From NCBI GenBank assembly GCA_027627225.1, contig CM051030.1, forward strand, positions 21,940,605 to 22,004,604: DNA of 64,000 nucleotides, in the 5' to 3' direction. The translations under genes were made by a program, and so were the position numbers. The notes below the pieces were generated by a model that was given only the letters and a program-made list of their open reading frames with translations, did not search any database and had not been told where the DNA came from. Position 1 is the stretch's first letter. Each line of letters opens with the position of its first letter. The stretch is from Congeria kusceri (lineage: Eukaryota > Mollusca > Bivalvia > Myida > Dreissenidae). Of this stretch, positions 49,360-61,869 are shown piece by piece.

Positions 49360-49447
49360 TTCTCCTGGCACTACCACGTACGAATCACTGAACAGAAGTA
49401 CACAGTCTGTAGAAGAGTATGAAATGATAAAGTCAAGTCGTCACTGA
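49360..49447 (+). CDS. Gene 2 last exon with ITAM-like motif
   Basis: Acceptor TTTGTTTCAG ends at 49359; phase 2. After the split Ser it reads SPGTTT, then YESLNRSTQSVEEYEMI, then KSSRH and TGA at 49445-49447. YESL-x9-YEMI fits YxxL/I-x(6-12)-YxxL/I. The strong acceptor and open frame make this exon convincing. Confidence 0.75.
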
Positions 49448-49514
49448 GTGCGTAGTGTGTTGGTAACGTGGTGCTTCGTCGCTCTACCGCGGACCATGCT
49501 AGGACACAAGTAAA

Positions 49515-51961
49515 AGCGTATTAAAGTGTATCTCATGGAATGTAGAAGGACTTACTGATGAGAAAAAAACTCTCAAACAATTTTATAATATTCTTGATGC
49601 ATATGACATTATATGTCTAAGCGAAACGTGGATTAATATTAACTCGGCAATTGATGTTAAGGGATACTCAAACCCCATTCATTCTTATCGAAAATATCAA
49701 AATCGCCGCGCAAAACGATAAAGTGGCGGTCTCATTGTTTATCTTAAAGATAGTATCAGAAACGGTGTAACCCTAGCTTAAAACTCAGTAGATTGTATTA
49801 TTTGGATTAAACTTGATAAGAATAGTTTCAATATGAAGGATAATGTATATGTTTGTTTTACATATATGGCTCCGGAATCAACCCCGGTACATAACATGTA
49901 TAATGTTTATATTATCACTCAACTGGAGCAAGATATTTTATTGTTTGAGGACCGTGAGAAAATATTTGTGTCTGGCGACATAAATTGTAGAACTGGTATT
50001 AAGCCAGATTATATCCAGTTTGATAGCAATATAGGTGAAGATGACGTAATTGTTATTGATACTCCCACGCCTCGGAAATCACGAGATCCCACCTCCAATC
50101 ATTTCGGTGAGTGTCTACTCGATATATGCAAAGCGACAAATCAGCTGATAGTTAACGGTCGATGGCCATGCGACGGGGGTAACTTAACTTGCATGACTCA
50201 TAACGGTACTAGTGTGGTAGATTATTTGTTGACACATCGTTATTATTTTGATCTGCTTGTCAATTTCACTGTTGGAGATTTTACTACTTTTTCAAATCAC
50301 GCGCCACTCTCCTTTTCGTTTAAAATAAATACTTTGTGCCGGAACTCCACTAGAAATTTTAAATAACGGTATTATAAATTCGATTCAAAACACAAAGACT
50401 CGTTTGTGTGGGACATAACAAATAATTTAGATACTCTAATAAATGATTTTAATATTGAACTCAACGGGAATGGAGATGTAAATAGTCTCACGTCGATATT
50501 TACGAACTTTGTATGTATTTACGGAAATAAATGTTTTTAAACAAGCTCTGTAAAAAGAAATGTTCATTTTCCTGAGGAGAACAACTCAAAATATTGGTTT
50601 GATGACGAATGTAAACGTAAATATACCGTATATAAACAAGCCGTTAGACAATTTAACAACACTCTATCGGACGCAGACAGAGTGATATTATATAATGCGA
50701 AAAAAGACTATAAATATCAATGTCGAAGTCGAAATATTTCTTTAATCATTCGCGCTGTCGCGTGATGAATGATCTTAGGCGAAAGTCACCCAAAGAATTT
50801 CGGAAAATATTTTTACCGCAAAAAATACACTGCTGGAGATGATATTTCAAATGAAGGATTAACACAATTATTTTAGTAACCTCATGTCTGGTAGTGACAC
50901 GCAAATTAACGATGAATATTTGGACTTTATCACTCAATTTGATGATAGTCAAGAATTTAGAGCGACGTTCGAGTCACTAGATATCCCAATTTCAGTTGAT
51001 GAAATTTTAAAAGCAGTTAAAAGGCTAGGTGTAAATAAATCCCCTGCCATTGACAATATTTGTTTTCAATCATATATTAAACTCAATTTCATTTCCACGT
51101 GCATGGGCCTCAGGTATGATAAATCCGACCCAAATAAGTATAGGGGAACTACGCTAACAAGCTGTTTCTCTAAATTGTTTACCATTGTATAGAATGAGAG
51201 ACTAAACTCATTGGCAGTTCAGTTCTGATGGATGCTCAATTTGGATTCAAAAACAAACATAGCACTCTCGACCCAGTATTTATTTTACATTCGTTGATAC
51301 AAAGACAAAGAACGCATAAGAAAAAATTATATTGTTGTTTTGTGGATTATAGAAAGGTCTATGACGGCATAAATAGGAAGCGGCTGTGGTTCAAGCTTAT
51401 TAAATTAGACAATTCTGGAACAAATTAGGCCTCACAGGTACGTCATATATTACAGACATCCGGTCTAAATGATATATGGCTCTATCCCGGTTCTCTTAAG
51501 ATAGAAGTATTAATTCCCATATTAAGAACTCGACTCCGAGATATCTATATTAGCAATTGGCGGTCAGATCTAGACCAATCAACGTCTCTAGATGTATACA
51601 GAGAAATAAAACAATCAGCAAATATAAGTCTGTTGGAAAATTCAAAATACAGAAATGTCTTATCCAAAGTACATTTGTCATCTCACAAATTAAACACTGA
51701 AATCGGTCGGCACGATAATGTACCAAGAAATGAACGGAAATGTTCGCTTTGCGACCAGAACGATATTGCAGATGAAATCCATTTTACTCTCAAGTGCCCT
51801 ATATACACCCACATTTCACAACACTATATCCAAACACATTTTCATACACGCACACATTTGGTAAAATATATTGTTTTAATGTAATGTGAAAATAAAACGA
51901 TCATAAAAAGGCTGGCAACATATTGTCATAAAACATTTCAACTAAGAGAAACATTAATTTA
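49515..51961 (+). pseudogene. Degenerate LINE (non-LTR retrotransposon) ORF2 relic
   Basis: Begins about 70 nt after the gene 2 stop, same strand. An AP-endonuclease domain is recognisable: ISWNVEGL, IICLSETW, VSGDINCRTG, VVDYLL and SNHAPLSF (about 49520-50330), with in-frame stops near 49721 and 49781. RT pieces follow: AVKRLGVNKSPAIDNI, DPNKYRGTTLTS, then CCFVDYRKVYDGINRKRLW, with deletions between them and no YxDD box seen. The C-terminal Cys/His motif CSLCDQNDIADEIHFTLKC (near 51750) and the end LATYCHKTFQLRETLI (stop near 51961) are like those of CR1/Jockey-type mollusc LINEs. Not functional. Confidence 0.82.
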
Positions 51962-53431
51962 ATGTATCAAATAATATATACATATTTTGTTTTGCTCATT
52001 CTAATTTTGACTGTTTACACATGATATGTCTGTCCAACATTTACGGAAACAACAATGTTTACTTACGTTTCCTTAATATAGCCGTATGGTGTCTGTTTGC
52101 TTATTCAATATTAAAATAGTAACACATTTCTTGTATTGTTCCCTATAGGCTAGATATATATTGCTCGGTACTTATCGAATGACTTACGACTTTAAATTTT
52201 ACTACTTTAATGAAGTTATTCTACATTCCTGTCAAGCTTCCAGTACTGATGTAAATTACAATTAATGGTAACAACTTGTATCTTGTTTACCTTAAAACAC
52301 TCTCACTTTTATGACTTTTGAAATTGGATAAATATGTTTAATTGATAATATTTAAATGTATTATTTACATGTCACCTGCCATGTATGTTTTCATTGTCTG
52401 TTTGTATAACGATAAGCTTGTAATGCTTAAGTTAAATAAATATTATGTTATGTTCTGTTCTGTTGATAAATCTGCTGCCAATAAGTATGTAAGGAACAGT
52501 AGACAATTATATGTGAAAATGAATATAAAACGCTAATTTGTTCAGTATCGTTCAAGTGTATGTGACATTTATAGTAGAGCATACGCGCTTACAAAGCGTT
52601 TATACTAAATACGTCAGCACATCGTGCAAATTAGTATTATTGGTAAAAGTATGTGGACCTAATACATCGACCGCAATGAATGATATATATTTTTAAGTAT
52701 TTCTCAAACAGTTAATATGTTGCTCATCTACGAACAAATTTATATTGGATAACATGTATTCGTTTACAATCTACAAGTGTCGAAGCTAAAGAACCGCATA
52801 TATCAACGAAGAACATTGTGTTCAGCGTGTTTTAGACTACACATTGTAAAATTGGCAAATGCATTATGCTTATACTAAGTATTGATACTGATATGGACAT
52901 CGTATAAGCATGAACATGTATATAATTAACATAAACATAGTATTCAGCATATGCCCCAATACTCACTATCTTACAGCAGACATTGTAATAGTAAATAATT
53001 CTTACATCATTCTGTACATGTGTCTTTAACCAGCGGGTGATGCCGACACTAAATACGATATTTAATGCAGCAAACCGCCGCATCACTTACTCAATGCACA
53101 CTGCAACTATATATACATATGCTAGTCACGCAACATGTTATTTTAAATGATTCAATAGGGTGTCCGCATATCTATATCCCAAATACACTATATAGGGAAC
53201 AATTTGTCCCGTCCCTTCGCGTCCCGTCCTAAATTGTTTTACACATTTGTTGAAACTATTAGTTTCAAACTTGTAATACATATTTAGCAGATTTAAATCT
53301 TTTTGACCCGGACCATTACCCTGTCATGCATTTCCTGAATCATGATCCTTTGTGACTAATAATCTTTGCTAAGTTTCTTGTTTAGGTCAACTGTTGTAAA
53401 ATATATTTGATCTACACTTGTTATGCATATT

Positions 53432-53678
53432 CAGCATGATGCGGTGAGTAAATGCACTTCCGTTTTTAAAAAATTTGCACCAATGAGACGTAACATAATC
53501 CAAATACTCCGCACAGTTGATCGACAATTTTGTAATTACCATCAATTGTGTGTTAACAATCAACCTTTCCGTAGTCCGTACAGGTCCGTTAACTTCAGAA
53601 TCCGCACTATTCCGTTGAAACACAATCCCAACACCTCCGTTCTTCTGCACCATTACGCAAAAGTCAGCAAAAAGATTC
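53432..53678 (-). pseudogene. Possible V-like Ig exon, minus strand
   Basis: Reading the minus strand from 53678 (after an AG) gives NLFADFCVMVQKNGGVGIVF (B and C strands, Trp replaced by Phe), then LIVNTQLMVITKLSINC and SHWCKFFKNGS (an F-strand-like W-C). This resembles a weak V-set domain with two main cysteines. No clear donor or neighbouring exon was found, so it is called a possible relic. A second, clearer minus-strand Ig-like exon is at 58586-58995. Confidence 0.3.
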
Positions 53679-53861
53679 TAGGTGTTAAACATGTATTCTA
53701 ACACGTCATGCGGCTTTTTTTCCCTAGACAAAGAAGAAAATAACGTACGGCTAAATCGGCAATACTTATTACATTTACATAAATTATTAAACGTAAACAT
53801 TATTGACAATTTTATTTTATTCGTGTTTGTTAGAATGTTTCTTTCACTGTACATATCATAA

Positions 53862-53990
53862 ATGAACATGACGTCATATTGTTTTTATTTAGAATTTATC
53901 AACGAATCTGACGTCATTCGCTCGATATTTATGAAGGAAGTTGACGTCATATTGTTTTGTTATGATTTATTGACGTCACTGAAACAACTC
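53862..53990. promoter_or_regulatory. CRE array, copy 2 (four TGACGTCA)
   Basis: CRE palindromes at 53869-53876, 53909-53916, 53942-53949 and 53971-53978. The last three have the same 33- and 29-bp steps as the array at 27480. They share the text GTTATGATTTATTGACGTCA and CACTGAAAC, so the two modules are duplicates. Confidence 0.45.
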
Positions 53991-55447
53991 AAGCCAAGTC
54001 AATATTTGTTTATTGTCGGCACATATGAATAACATATAAACACATAAGCTATGTATAACTTTTTACCGACCTAATGAAACGCGTGTGTTTATTTCATTTC
54101 AACTCGCAAAATCATTAAACTGAACCAAAAATCAAACGTTTTTGAAATCCTTAAATCTCCCCTAATCCTTTCCAAATCCGGAAGTATTTCAATCGCGGTG
54201 GCAGGCGTTACTGAAGAGTACCCAGGGGGAAGTAACTACTGCGACGAGTTGCAATATACATAAGTAGTTGTCTACCCTTGGAACAAATTTCAAATGGAGG
54301 AAAACATTTTAGGAAGACCTTTGTTTACAATAAGGATTGTTATGGAAAACTATTGAAAATGGTAATATATATTACGACGGTTAAACGTATACATATTTAG
54401 CATATGTTCGGTGTGCAAAATCATCTTTGACAATACAACAATAGCAAAGAAACGATTGTATAAAAAACAACATATATTTTGGCGAACCAGGAAGTAAATG
54501 TAAAGATACATTTAATTGATTTACGAATATTATAATTAAGATCAATGCCACAGTTTTCATTACACGTTTACAACAAGAACTACTATATTAATTGGGTAAA
54601 TACATGATACAAAGTACACAAAGACAATATATAAATATAAATGTATTAAAATTATGTACGACACACAAACCCATACTGTAAGCGATTTTCTATGAATATG
54701 AGCATACATAGTAATTATAGTAATTATATTTCCATATGTGTACGTAACAAATTTATGTATTTCAGTCGAACATTCTTCATTGACTATCCACTTGCTTTAT
54801 TAAAACTATCGTTTAGAAATATAGTTTATCCACAAAGTCCCCAACGGTCGGTGGTAAGTTAATTTATGTAAACATGTCTTTTTTAAAAACGTTTGCCTAC
54901 TCCGGTGATATTTTTCCAGAACTGAAAGTGAAACAAAACTGAACGCATACAGCACGAAAGCATTGTACTTCATAACAACAAATATAACAATTAAGTATTT
55001 ATTTTTAATTCAATGCTGTTATAAAAAGACGTATTGATATAACATTGATCCTCTTATTTAGGTCCTGTTGAAAAAATGTTTCATGACTAATGTAATTTCT
55101 ATTCACCCCAGTCGAAATGTACTACGTATAATTAGTTCTATAATATGATACTTACTACATGTTGCATAGGTTAGTCGTCTAAAGCCTGTCTTGCATAGAC
55201 AAATGCCACTTGTGCATTCGATACTTAGGCCGGAGTCACACAGTCGACAGTTGTAGTCGCTGTTCTCTCCGTAAGTTACTTAAATATAAAACATTTAGTT
55301 ACTGTCTCTATAATGCTTTGTGCACAGTCGTTTATCTCTCCGCCTGTCCTATCAATAGATATTTGATTTGTTTGTGTTTTAACATACATGCATTTAAGTT
55401 TGTGCGCATTTTGAAACATTAAGTATGTTGCTCCTTCTTAGTACTAA

Positions 55448-58400
55448 CAGGGGGATGAACGTATTTGGCACCGCGTAATTTTTAAGTGGGACATTTGCAT
55501 CGAGTAATCAATATGGCCGTCTTAATGCACATATGAATGGATATTCAAAGATTTGCTACACTGGTAAGTGGGTTTTAATATTTTTTTGAAAAATTAAACG
55601 TGCCTATCGATTGGTCTTGTGATTAAATTACACGCGTTTTTTTTTTATCTTAGTAGTTGCTAGAATAAAACAGTTATTGAAGTAATTATGTACTACGCTG
55701 TTTGATTACATAATGGAAATCGGTTAATTTTCAGTTTGTGAGTTGTTTAAGAGACGCTATAGGAGGTCTTTGTATATATCTTTGCTGTTATTTTGTGTGG
55801 AATATAACCATATTTAGACTGTATATGCATTTGCACGACATATAGTTTATTCGACCGAAAAAAACTGGTTCATGCACACTTTGGCACCCAGTAATATGTC
55901 TATGCCCATTTGTGCACATATCAATTTGCTTAAATGTCAATAAACTGCCATGTTCATTATTTCTTTTTATAGTTTTTCAAGTTAGGACAGGTTATATTCG
56001 GTGTAAACATATAATTATACCGTTTTCAACGTTACTAAAACATTGTAACTTAATATGTTCTCAACACCAGTAGCACATATGTTTACGGATTCTGTTAACA
56101 AAAAAACATATCCATTTCAGGAATTACATTCAGCACATTCCAATGCGCCAGACGGATTGACAGACAAACTAAAAACAACTACACCTGCATCGACCATGCT
56201 TGAAGAAGCTCAGAAGAAGATATTGTGTATTAATGGAGAAAATACAGCAGACGTTGGCTAGTTCATACAATGGGAATTGAATGAAATGCATTTTTTACTT
56301 ATTGTAAAAAATAAAAGCGCATATTTGAATTGTTTTGTTTTGTTTTATTCATATTTACTGTACACAATAGGGAATTACACAATATAGCAGCACAGAAAAT
56401 TGTATATGTACATTTTGTTATATTAAGTATGCATTTAACATGTGATTTTTAATAAATTCAAATATATGTGTGCATGTAAAGCACGTTTTCAAATCACTAT
56501 CTACATCTTTGTTTCATTTTACATCGATATAATCACATTTAAAAAACAAAACAGAATTTTATAACCCCTAGGATTACAATAATACAACATGCGAACTGCT
56601 AATGAACGGTGAACAGATCTGAAAAGGAGCAATTGCATACATGTATATGCAACGACTAGGTTTATTATTATATTATAGTACAATTTTCCGTTTATACGTA
56701 AAAAGCTACAAAAAATAAATATGCAATATATTAATCAAATAAAACACATACTAGTATGAATGCCATTCAATTATTTTCCATACACAAATAATGTTCTGTG
56801 TATGTATATTTAACTTTTGACATTAAATATGAATAACATATACTCATAAATGTTTTTGTTGATAACAAGACGGTGTAAAGACAGACTTCTAAATATGTTT
56901 ATCACACCGAATCACGTTTCTAATACGATGGTTTATGTGTCACATTCTTAATACACTATGTATACACCGAACATGTTTCTAGTGCTCATTATGTCCCCCA
57001 TTCAGTTGGGTTCTGACCTCTTTGAAATATCTGTGCATATAGACTCGGGCGCAGCAAATTTCTCCCGTCGCATAACCGACTTTCTTTATGTTGCCGGTGA
57101 CATTTAGTAAACTGTAAACATAATTAATTAAATTTGCAGAAATCGATTGAACATAAATGCACATACATACGTTTAATTAAAATTCAATCAAAATCATTGT
57201 GTTCCAACGTTAAACAATCCAATTAAGTACCATCGGCACTGCCAGTGGTGTATACATTTGCAACGAATAGAGTAACAATTAAATATATTATGGATTCAAG
57301 CAAAATAGCCATGTATACTTTTTAAATATAAATGCTACGCGGCAAAGGCCAACTATCCACGTATTGGGCTGGATGAGGGGCATATGTAGATAAAACAACA
57401 ACCACAAAGGAATCGTGCGTTCTCCAAATTCAGTGACAGACATTTCATTGTGTACATTCATGAATAATTATTATGTGGATATCTGTAAACTATCAATTTT
57501 GCAAACTTAATAAATCTTTGCTATGTGCGACATATTTTAGATTTAACAATAATAAACAATTTAAATAGTCCATTTATTAAAATACATGGTCTGAAAAAAA
57601 GACCACTGACCATTGTCGTCAAAAACTACCGTGCTGATATCCATAATAGTTTAACCCTGTTGTTAAGACAATATGTGCATCGAGGTGTCCAAAGAACTGT
57701 GGAGGTGTTCTGAGCTACATTAGAAAGTTCAAGTAACCACGAAATCAAAGAAATATGCAAACATCTACCTTTTTCATCCAAGATGGCGTTTTTTGTTTGC
57801 AATTGTTATAGTTAACAGCAGAGCGAATACCCGTCCTGGTAATGTGAGTAAAATATTTTTGGCATCGTGGCATGTCTCGCTGAAAATAAATAATAAATAA
57901 TGCTTCAACTTATCAGATAAATAACTTTATCCATGAACAAAATATTTCTTTGAAAATTTATACACAAAAAAAACATATTTGTCACGCAACAAATTATATG
58001 AAACAGTATTTGTAGCATTGGAATTCATATACAAATGAAAATATAACAATATTATTTTTGAAAAATAATCAAACTACGAGACTATCTTTACGTTTATTCC
58101 TATTACTCTGTGCACAAACGGGCATACACCTATTGCTAGATTCGAAAATTTTCATCAACCAGTTTGTTTTCGACCGTATTAGCCTCAGGTGTTGTGTAAA
58201 TACAAAACAAAGTCAAAAAAAAGGTTATTTTCCATATGAAAACATCGAAACTATATACAACTACCTCCAATAGCGTCTCTTAAACAACTCAGAAACTAAA
58301 ACTAAACCGCTTTCAGAAATGTAAACAAACATCTTGGTCAGATCGTGGTTCATAATGACTTCAATTTATTTATGCTAGCAGCTACGAAGATGAAATAAAA

Positions 58401-58584
58401 AACGAGTGTTGTTTAATCACAGGACAACACGATAAGCACGTTTAAATTTTCGAAAATAATATGAAAACCAGCTGAACGAATCTTCGAATGCCCACTAAAA
58501 TGTGCATTTAGACGGCCATATTGATTACTCAATGCAAATGTCTCACTTAAAAATTACGCGGTGCCAAATACGTTCAACCCCCTG
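55448..58584. mobile_element. Fold-back (long-TIR) element, 3137 bp, 5-bp TSD
   Basis: The left end CAGGGGGATGAACGTATTTG and the right end are inverted repeats. The match continues inward for about 475 bp (55448-55923 against 58109-58584; for example GAGTTGTTTAAGAGACGCTA occurs in both arms). The target duplication ACTAA is at 55443-55447 and 58585-58589. The 2.2-kb core has only short open frames, including one of 47 codons after TTTCAG at 56120. No transposase recognised; superfamily unassigned. Confidence 0.8.
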
Positions 58585-58585
58585 A

Positions 58586-58995
58586 CTAAGGCTCAAAGAT
58601 TATGTTGTTAAACTGCTGATCATCGAAATTATTTAAACATGTGTGGTTTATGTTTACAGTGACATTGATAGGCTCATACAAATACATGCAAGACCATGCA
58701 CCTCGAACAGCAAGGTCACGTGTGTCAAAGCTTAGATGGTCCCTGGAATTAGTGCATGAAAATGCCGCAGACATTAAATCGTTAACAAATTCGATAGTTA
58801 AATAAAATTCACGAATGGTAGCATTTGAAGTCACAATATAGTCAGAAGTACCTGGTGCGCACACATCAGCGGACCAAAAGCATTCGGTAATAAATTCGTC
58901 ATGTTTAGCCCATATAACACCGAGACCCGCATCATTACGACATGTCATCGTGAAAGGCGATCCAAATTCGGAAATAACATCTCAAACAACATTCC
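58586..58995 (-). pseudogene. V-like Ig exon, minus strand, with in-frame stop
   Basis: On the minus strand a good acceptor (T-run then ACAG) precedes 58995. The frame reads NVV, then TGA (58982-58984), then DVISEFGSPFTMTCRNDAG (first Cys), LGVIWAKHDEF (core Trp), AAFSCTNSR and RGAWSCMYLYEPINVTVNIN (late Cys strands). The TGA could come from CGA by one transition. It ends at TAG 58586-58588, right where the fold-back element inserted. Interpreted as an extracellular Ig-domain exon of an oppositely oriented, now damaged, receptor gene. Confidence 0.5.
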
Positions 58996-59913
58996 CTGTA
59001 AAAAAAAAACAGAGCAGTTCATTGCATTTACGTTTACATAAGTGGTAGTATCCACGCTCACTTAATACGTATACGCGTTTGTCGCTGATTTATTTGAACC
59101 CGTATTTAATGTAATGTAACAATAAAATGGAATGTAATAAGCCATACTTCAATAAACAAATGGGGCCGTAGAACATAACTAACAATACATTTATACACAC
59201 CATTGCACCGTTAAAATCAATACAACTTATTCTGTGAACGGAAAGAAACTCTTCTTAATAATTCATTGTTTACCAATGACTATAACTTGGAAAACATGGC
59301 TGTACAAGCTTTTATCTCTATATTGGATTCACGGCATTTAAATGCTTTTACAACGTGTTACAGTATCGAACAATTTGGTGCTCTTATAGCCAATGCATTA
59401 AATAAATGATATATACCGACTTTTCCATTGTTTATCACATTTCAATATACACAATTAACCTGAGTTCCTCATTGATTTGGTTTATTGTTCAGTTGTGATC
59501 CTCTTCGAATGTTTGGCACGTATAATCGCATGTGTTCGTATTCAATAAAAGGTAACAACTAAATGTTTAGAATAGCAGTTATGCTAACGTACAGTTTATT
59601 TCAGAGTTATTGTGGAATTTGATCCATTCAAGTACAATAAGATACCCGATCATATTAGTTTTATTTTTACTTCTTAAGTAATTTAAATGTTAAATCGTTT
59701 CAAAATGCAATATAATGAATTTCGAAAAAGATTTAAAAAAACACAGTAAGAAAAATTGTGCCTGTTACATGATGCGACGTTATATGCATTGTTAACATAA
59801 CCATCAGTCTTCATGAATACCAACACACCAATACGGTACACTTTTGTCGCCAACTAAACAAACACTCATATGTGCATGTTATTGCATGAGCTTATTAATA
59901 ATAATTTAGACAA

Positions 59914-60264
59914 TCACACATAATATATGAACCCAAGTAAAAGAAAAATAATTGACGTTATAGTAACTGTTAAAATGTAACAGCATACAATATAAGCTGA
60001 AAAAGACACATAACCACAAAGAGTTTTCAACGGAGTAAAGCGGTTGTAAAATAAATAGTTCGGGAAATTATCGTTGTATCCATTGTGCGCATATCTGTGC
60101 ACACTCAAAACACTAAGCAAGTTTTTGTTAAAAGGCCTAGTTAAAGGAATGTCTGGCCACTCCATGGGGTATTCCATTATGTGTATTGGTCCCCCATAAA
60201 ATATCTTATCTGTAATATTTTCTCTCAACTGACTGAGCAATGGCTTTGTGCACTGTCTCCCCAT
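59914..60264 (-). CDS. Unrecognised open frame, 116 codons
   Basis: Starts with ATG at 60264 and ends at 59914. The translation begins MGRQCTKPLLSQLREN and has a hydrophobic C-terminus (SIIFLLLGFIYYV). No family recognised and no splice or promoter support. It may be a chance frame or a transposon fragment. Confidence 0.15.
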   Translation of the reverse strand: MGRQCTKPLLSQLRENITDKIFYGGPIHIMEYPMEWPDIPLTRPFNKNLLSVLSVHRYAHNGYNDNFPNYLFYNRFTPLKTLCGYVSFSAYIVCCYILTVTITSIIFLLLGFIYYV

Positions 60265-60837
60265 GCAGCAGTATTAATCTCAGCTGATAAGGGACACCAC
60301 ACTGTGTCCACACTGTGATCACAGCAGGATGCCAATACACAGGGGTATAATACCACTTTTTTAGGGGGGGAGACGGGTTAGTCAAATTAAGAAGGATTAA
60401 GCTAGGCCTTTAATAAACTATGCAGCAGAGAAGTGTAGTATATATGGGGATAATGTGCATTTTATATTAAATTTTTAACGTGTTCTTATTTACGTACACA
60501 TCGGGTAAGGAATTAAATAAACATCTGTATTGATTACTGAAACAGAACAAAACGTCTATTTAATCCTTTCATTAAACACTTGTTTATTAAAAACTACCAA
60601 TTAAACGGAACTTTTATTGGATTAATTTAAAGATCGGTTTATATTATGTTTTGTTTAAATCTTAATGATTATTTGTGCACAATAACATCAACAAACGTCA
60701 TCCATACCATTACATTTTGTGTAAAATGTTTTCAATTTAAAGTTAAACGTCATTTTAAGAGAATGTATTCAAATAATGCAAACACGTATACCGAGAAAAT
60801 ACGCGTATATATGCTCATATGCTTCGTGTATTTTTAG

Positions 60838-61186
60838 AAGTACTGTCTCTGGTCCTGTGGGTTTCAAAACCAATATTGCAAGGATCTGCGGCATTTTTCA
60901 AATGCGAATGCGATGAAGATGTGCTTGGTATACGATGGGGAAAAGGTAGTTTTCTGCCATTGTTTTTCATTGGTACAATATACAACATGGGTTACAATTG
61001 GGTCTGTACTGCAATCGAAGCTGAACCAAATAACACGTAATACAGTTACAGCTTCATTTCGAATTCAAGTAAACACTTACTGTGAAGAATCTGACTATAA
61101 ATAATGACGGAGAGAATGGCAGTGTGTGGCATTTCCCAGAAGTGGCGGAAACCTACTTAGCAATGTTATCGTACTAAACATCGTCG
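60838..61186 (+). pseudogene. Gene 3 relic: one Ig exon fused to half of another
   Basis: After TTTTTAG the frame starts VLSLVLWVSKPILQGSAAFF, has KCECDEDVLGIRWGKG and YNMGYNWVCTAIEAEPNN, then hits TAA at 61038. A shifted frame continues TVTASFRIQVNTY to a GTGAAG donor at 61082. Without an intron, sequence from 61085 gives NLTINNDG, a one-base shift, and REWQCVAFPRSGGNLLSNVI plus VLNIV before GTAAGT at 61187. That second part is the E-F-G half of another Ig domain. Confidence 0.65.
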
Positions 61187-61448
61187 GTAAGTAATTAGTT
61201 GTTCGATTACAGTAATAAATTATACAAAAGCTCGGAATGATTTTGATGTACATGTCATGTTTTATAACGGCGAACAATCATCACAGTCTTGTTTAGCTTT
61301 GAACTAATTTATAAAAATCATTCATTCCGACACTTAAGTCTACCACACTGTCCTATTAAACAATATATTGATGCAGGACACTTAAATAAGCACTTACACC
61401 AATACGACTGGCTTTAATATGACATGTGTGTTCAATGCCTTATAACAG

Positions 61449-61695
61449 CTCCAGTCAGTTATGTTACACTGACCCTATACATGATTTCTGCTATTGAGAT
61501 GCAAACCATCCCCAACTATCAGTTGGTTTAAGAGCAGCAACACACAAACCACCGCGACAATAAATATAACACACCAATCGTCTTTGTTTGCAAGCAAAAT
61601 GGAAAAACAAAACTCACTCATGCTATTGTCGTCCAGAGTAGACAATGGAGTAAACATCTGCTATACTGCGGAAAATGTTGCAGCCCCAACATAAT
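61449..61695 (+). pseudogene. Gene 3 relic: Ig exon with frameshift
   Basis: After TAACAG at 61448 the frame reads APVSYVTLTLYMISAIE. The continuation LRCKPSPTISWFKSSN (first Cys and core Trp) is in another frame. Then comes GVNICYTAENVAAPT (second Cys), followed by two stops near 61692. Clearly an Ig exon, clearly broken. Confidence 0.65.
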
Positions 61696-61869
61696 AGAGG
61701 AAACTGTCCTTAAACATTATGCGTATGTCTTGCTATTATTAATATCTCTTATATTCGTTGCATTGGTTTCTACTGCACAATTTCATTATTACATACAACT
61801 ACTATTTCTCGCTATGATCATTTCGTGTATTGATTTTGTACTCGTAACATACTATTATGTTACAAAGAA

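Larger units (their letters stand above)
45062..49447 (+). other. Gene 2: IgSF receptor, 3 Ig + FN3 + TM + ITAM-like tail
   Basis: Eight exons (45062-45376, 45485-45781, 46444-46737, 47055-47366, 47571-47717, 48670-48711, 49129-49159, 49360-49447) total 1526 nt. With one base from upstream this makes 509 codons including the stop, so all phases agree. The domain order Ig-Ig-Ig-FN3-TM-tail mirrors the 3' half of gene 1, with the same phase pattern and an identical TM exon length. No signal-peptide exon is visible between 31.3 and 45.0 kb. Either an upstream exon was missed or lost, or the gene is a 5'-truncated copy. The tail may end in two ways (stop at 48789 or at 49445). Confidence 0.8.

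Noticed and set aside
56121..56261. 47-codon frame after TTTCAG in the fold-back element
   Set aside because: Looks exon-like but matches no Ig, FN3 or tail pattern and lies inside the mobile element core.
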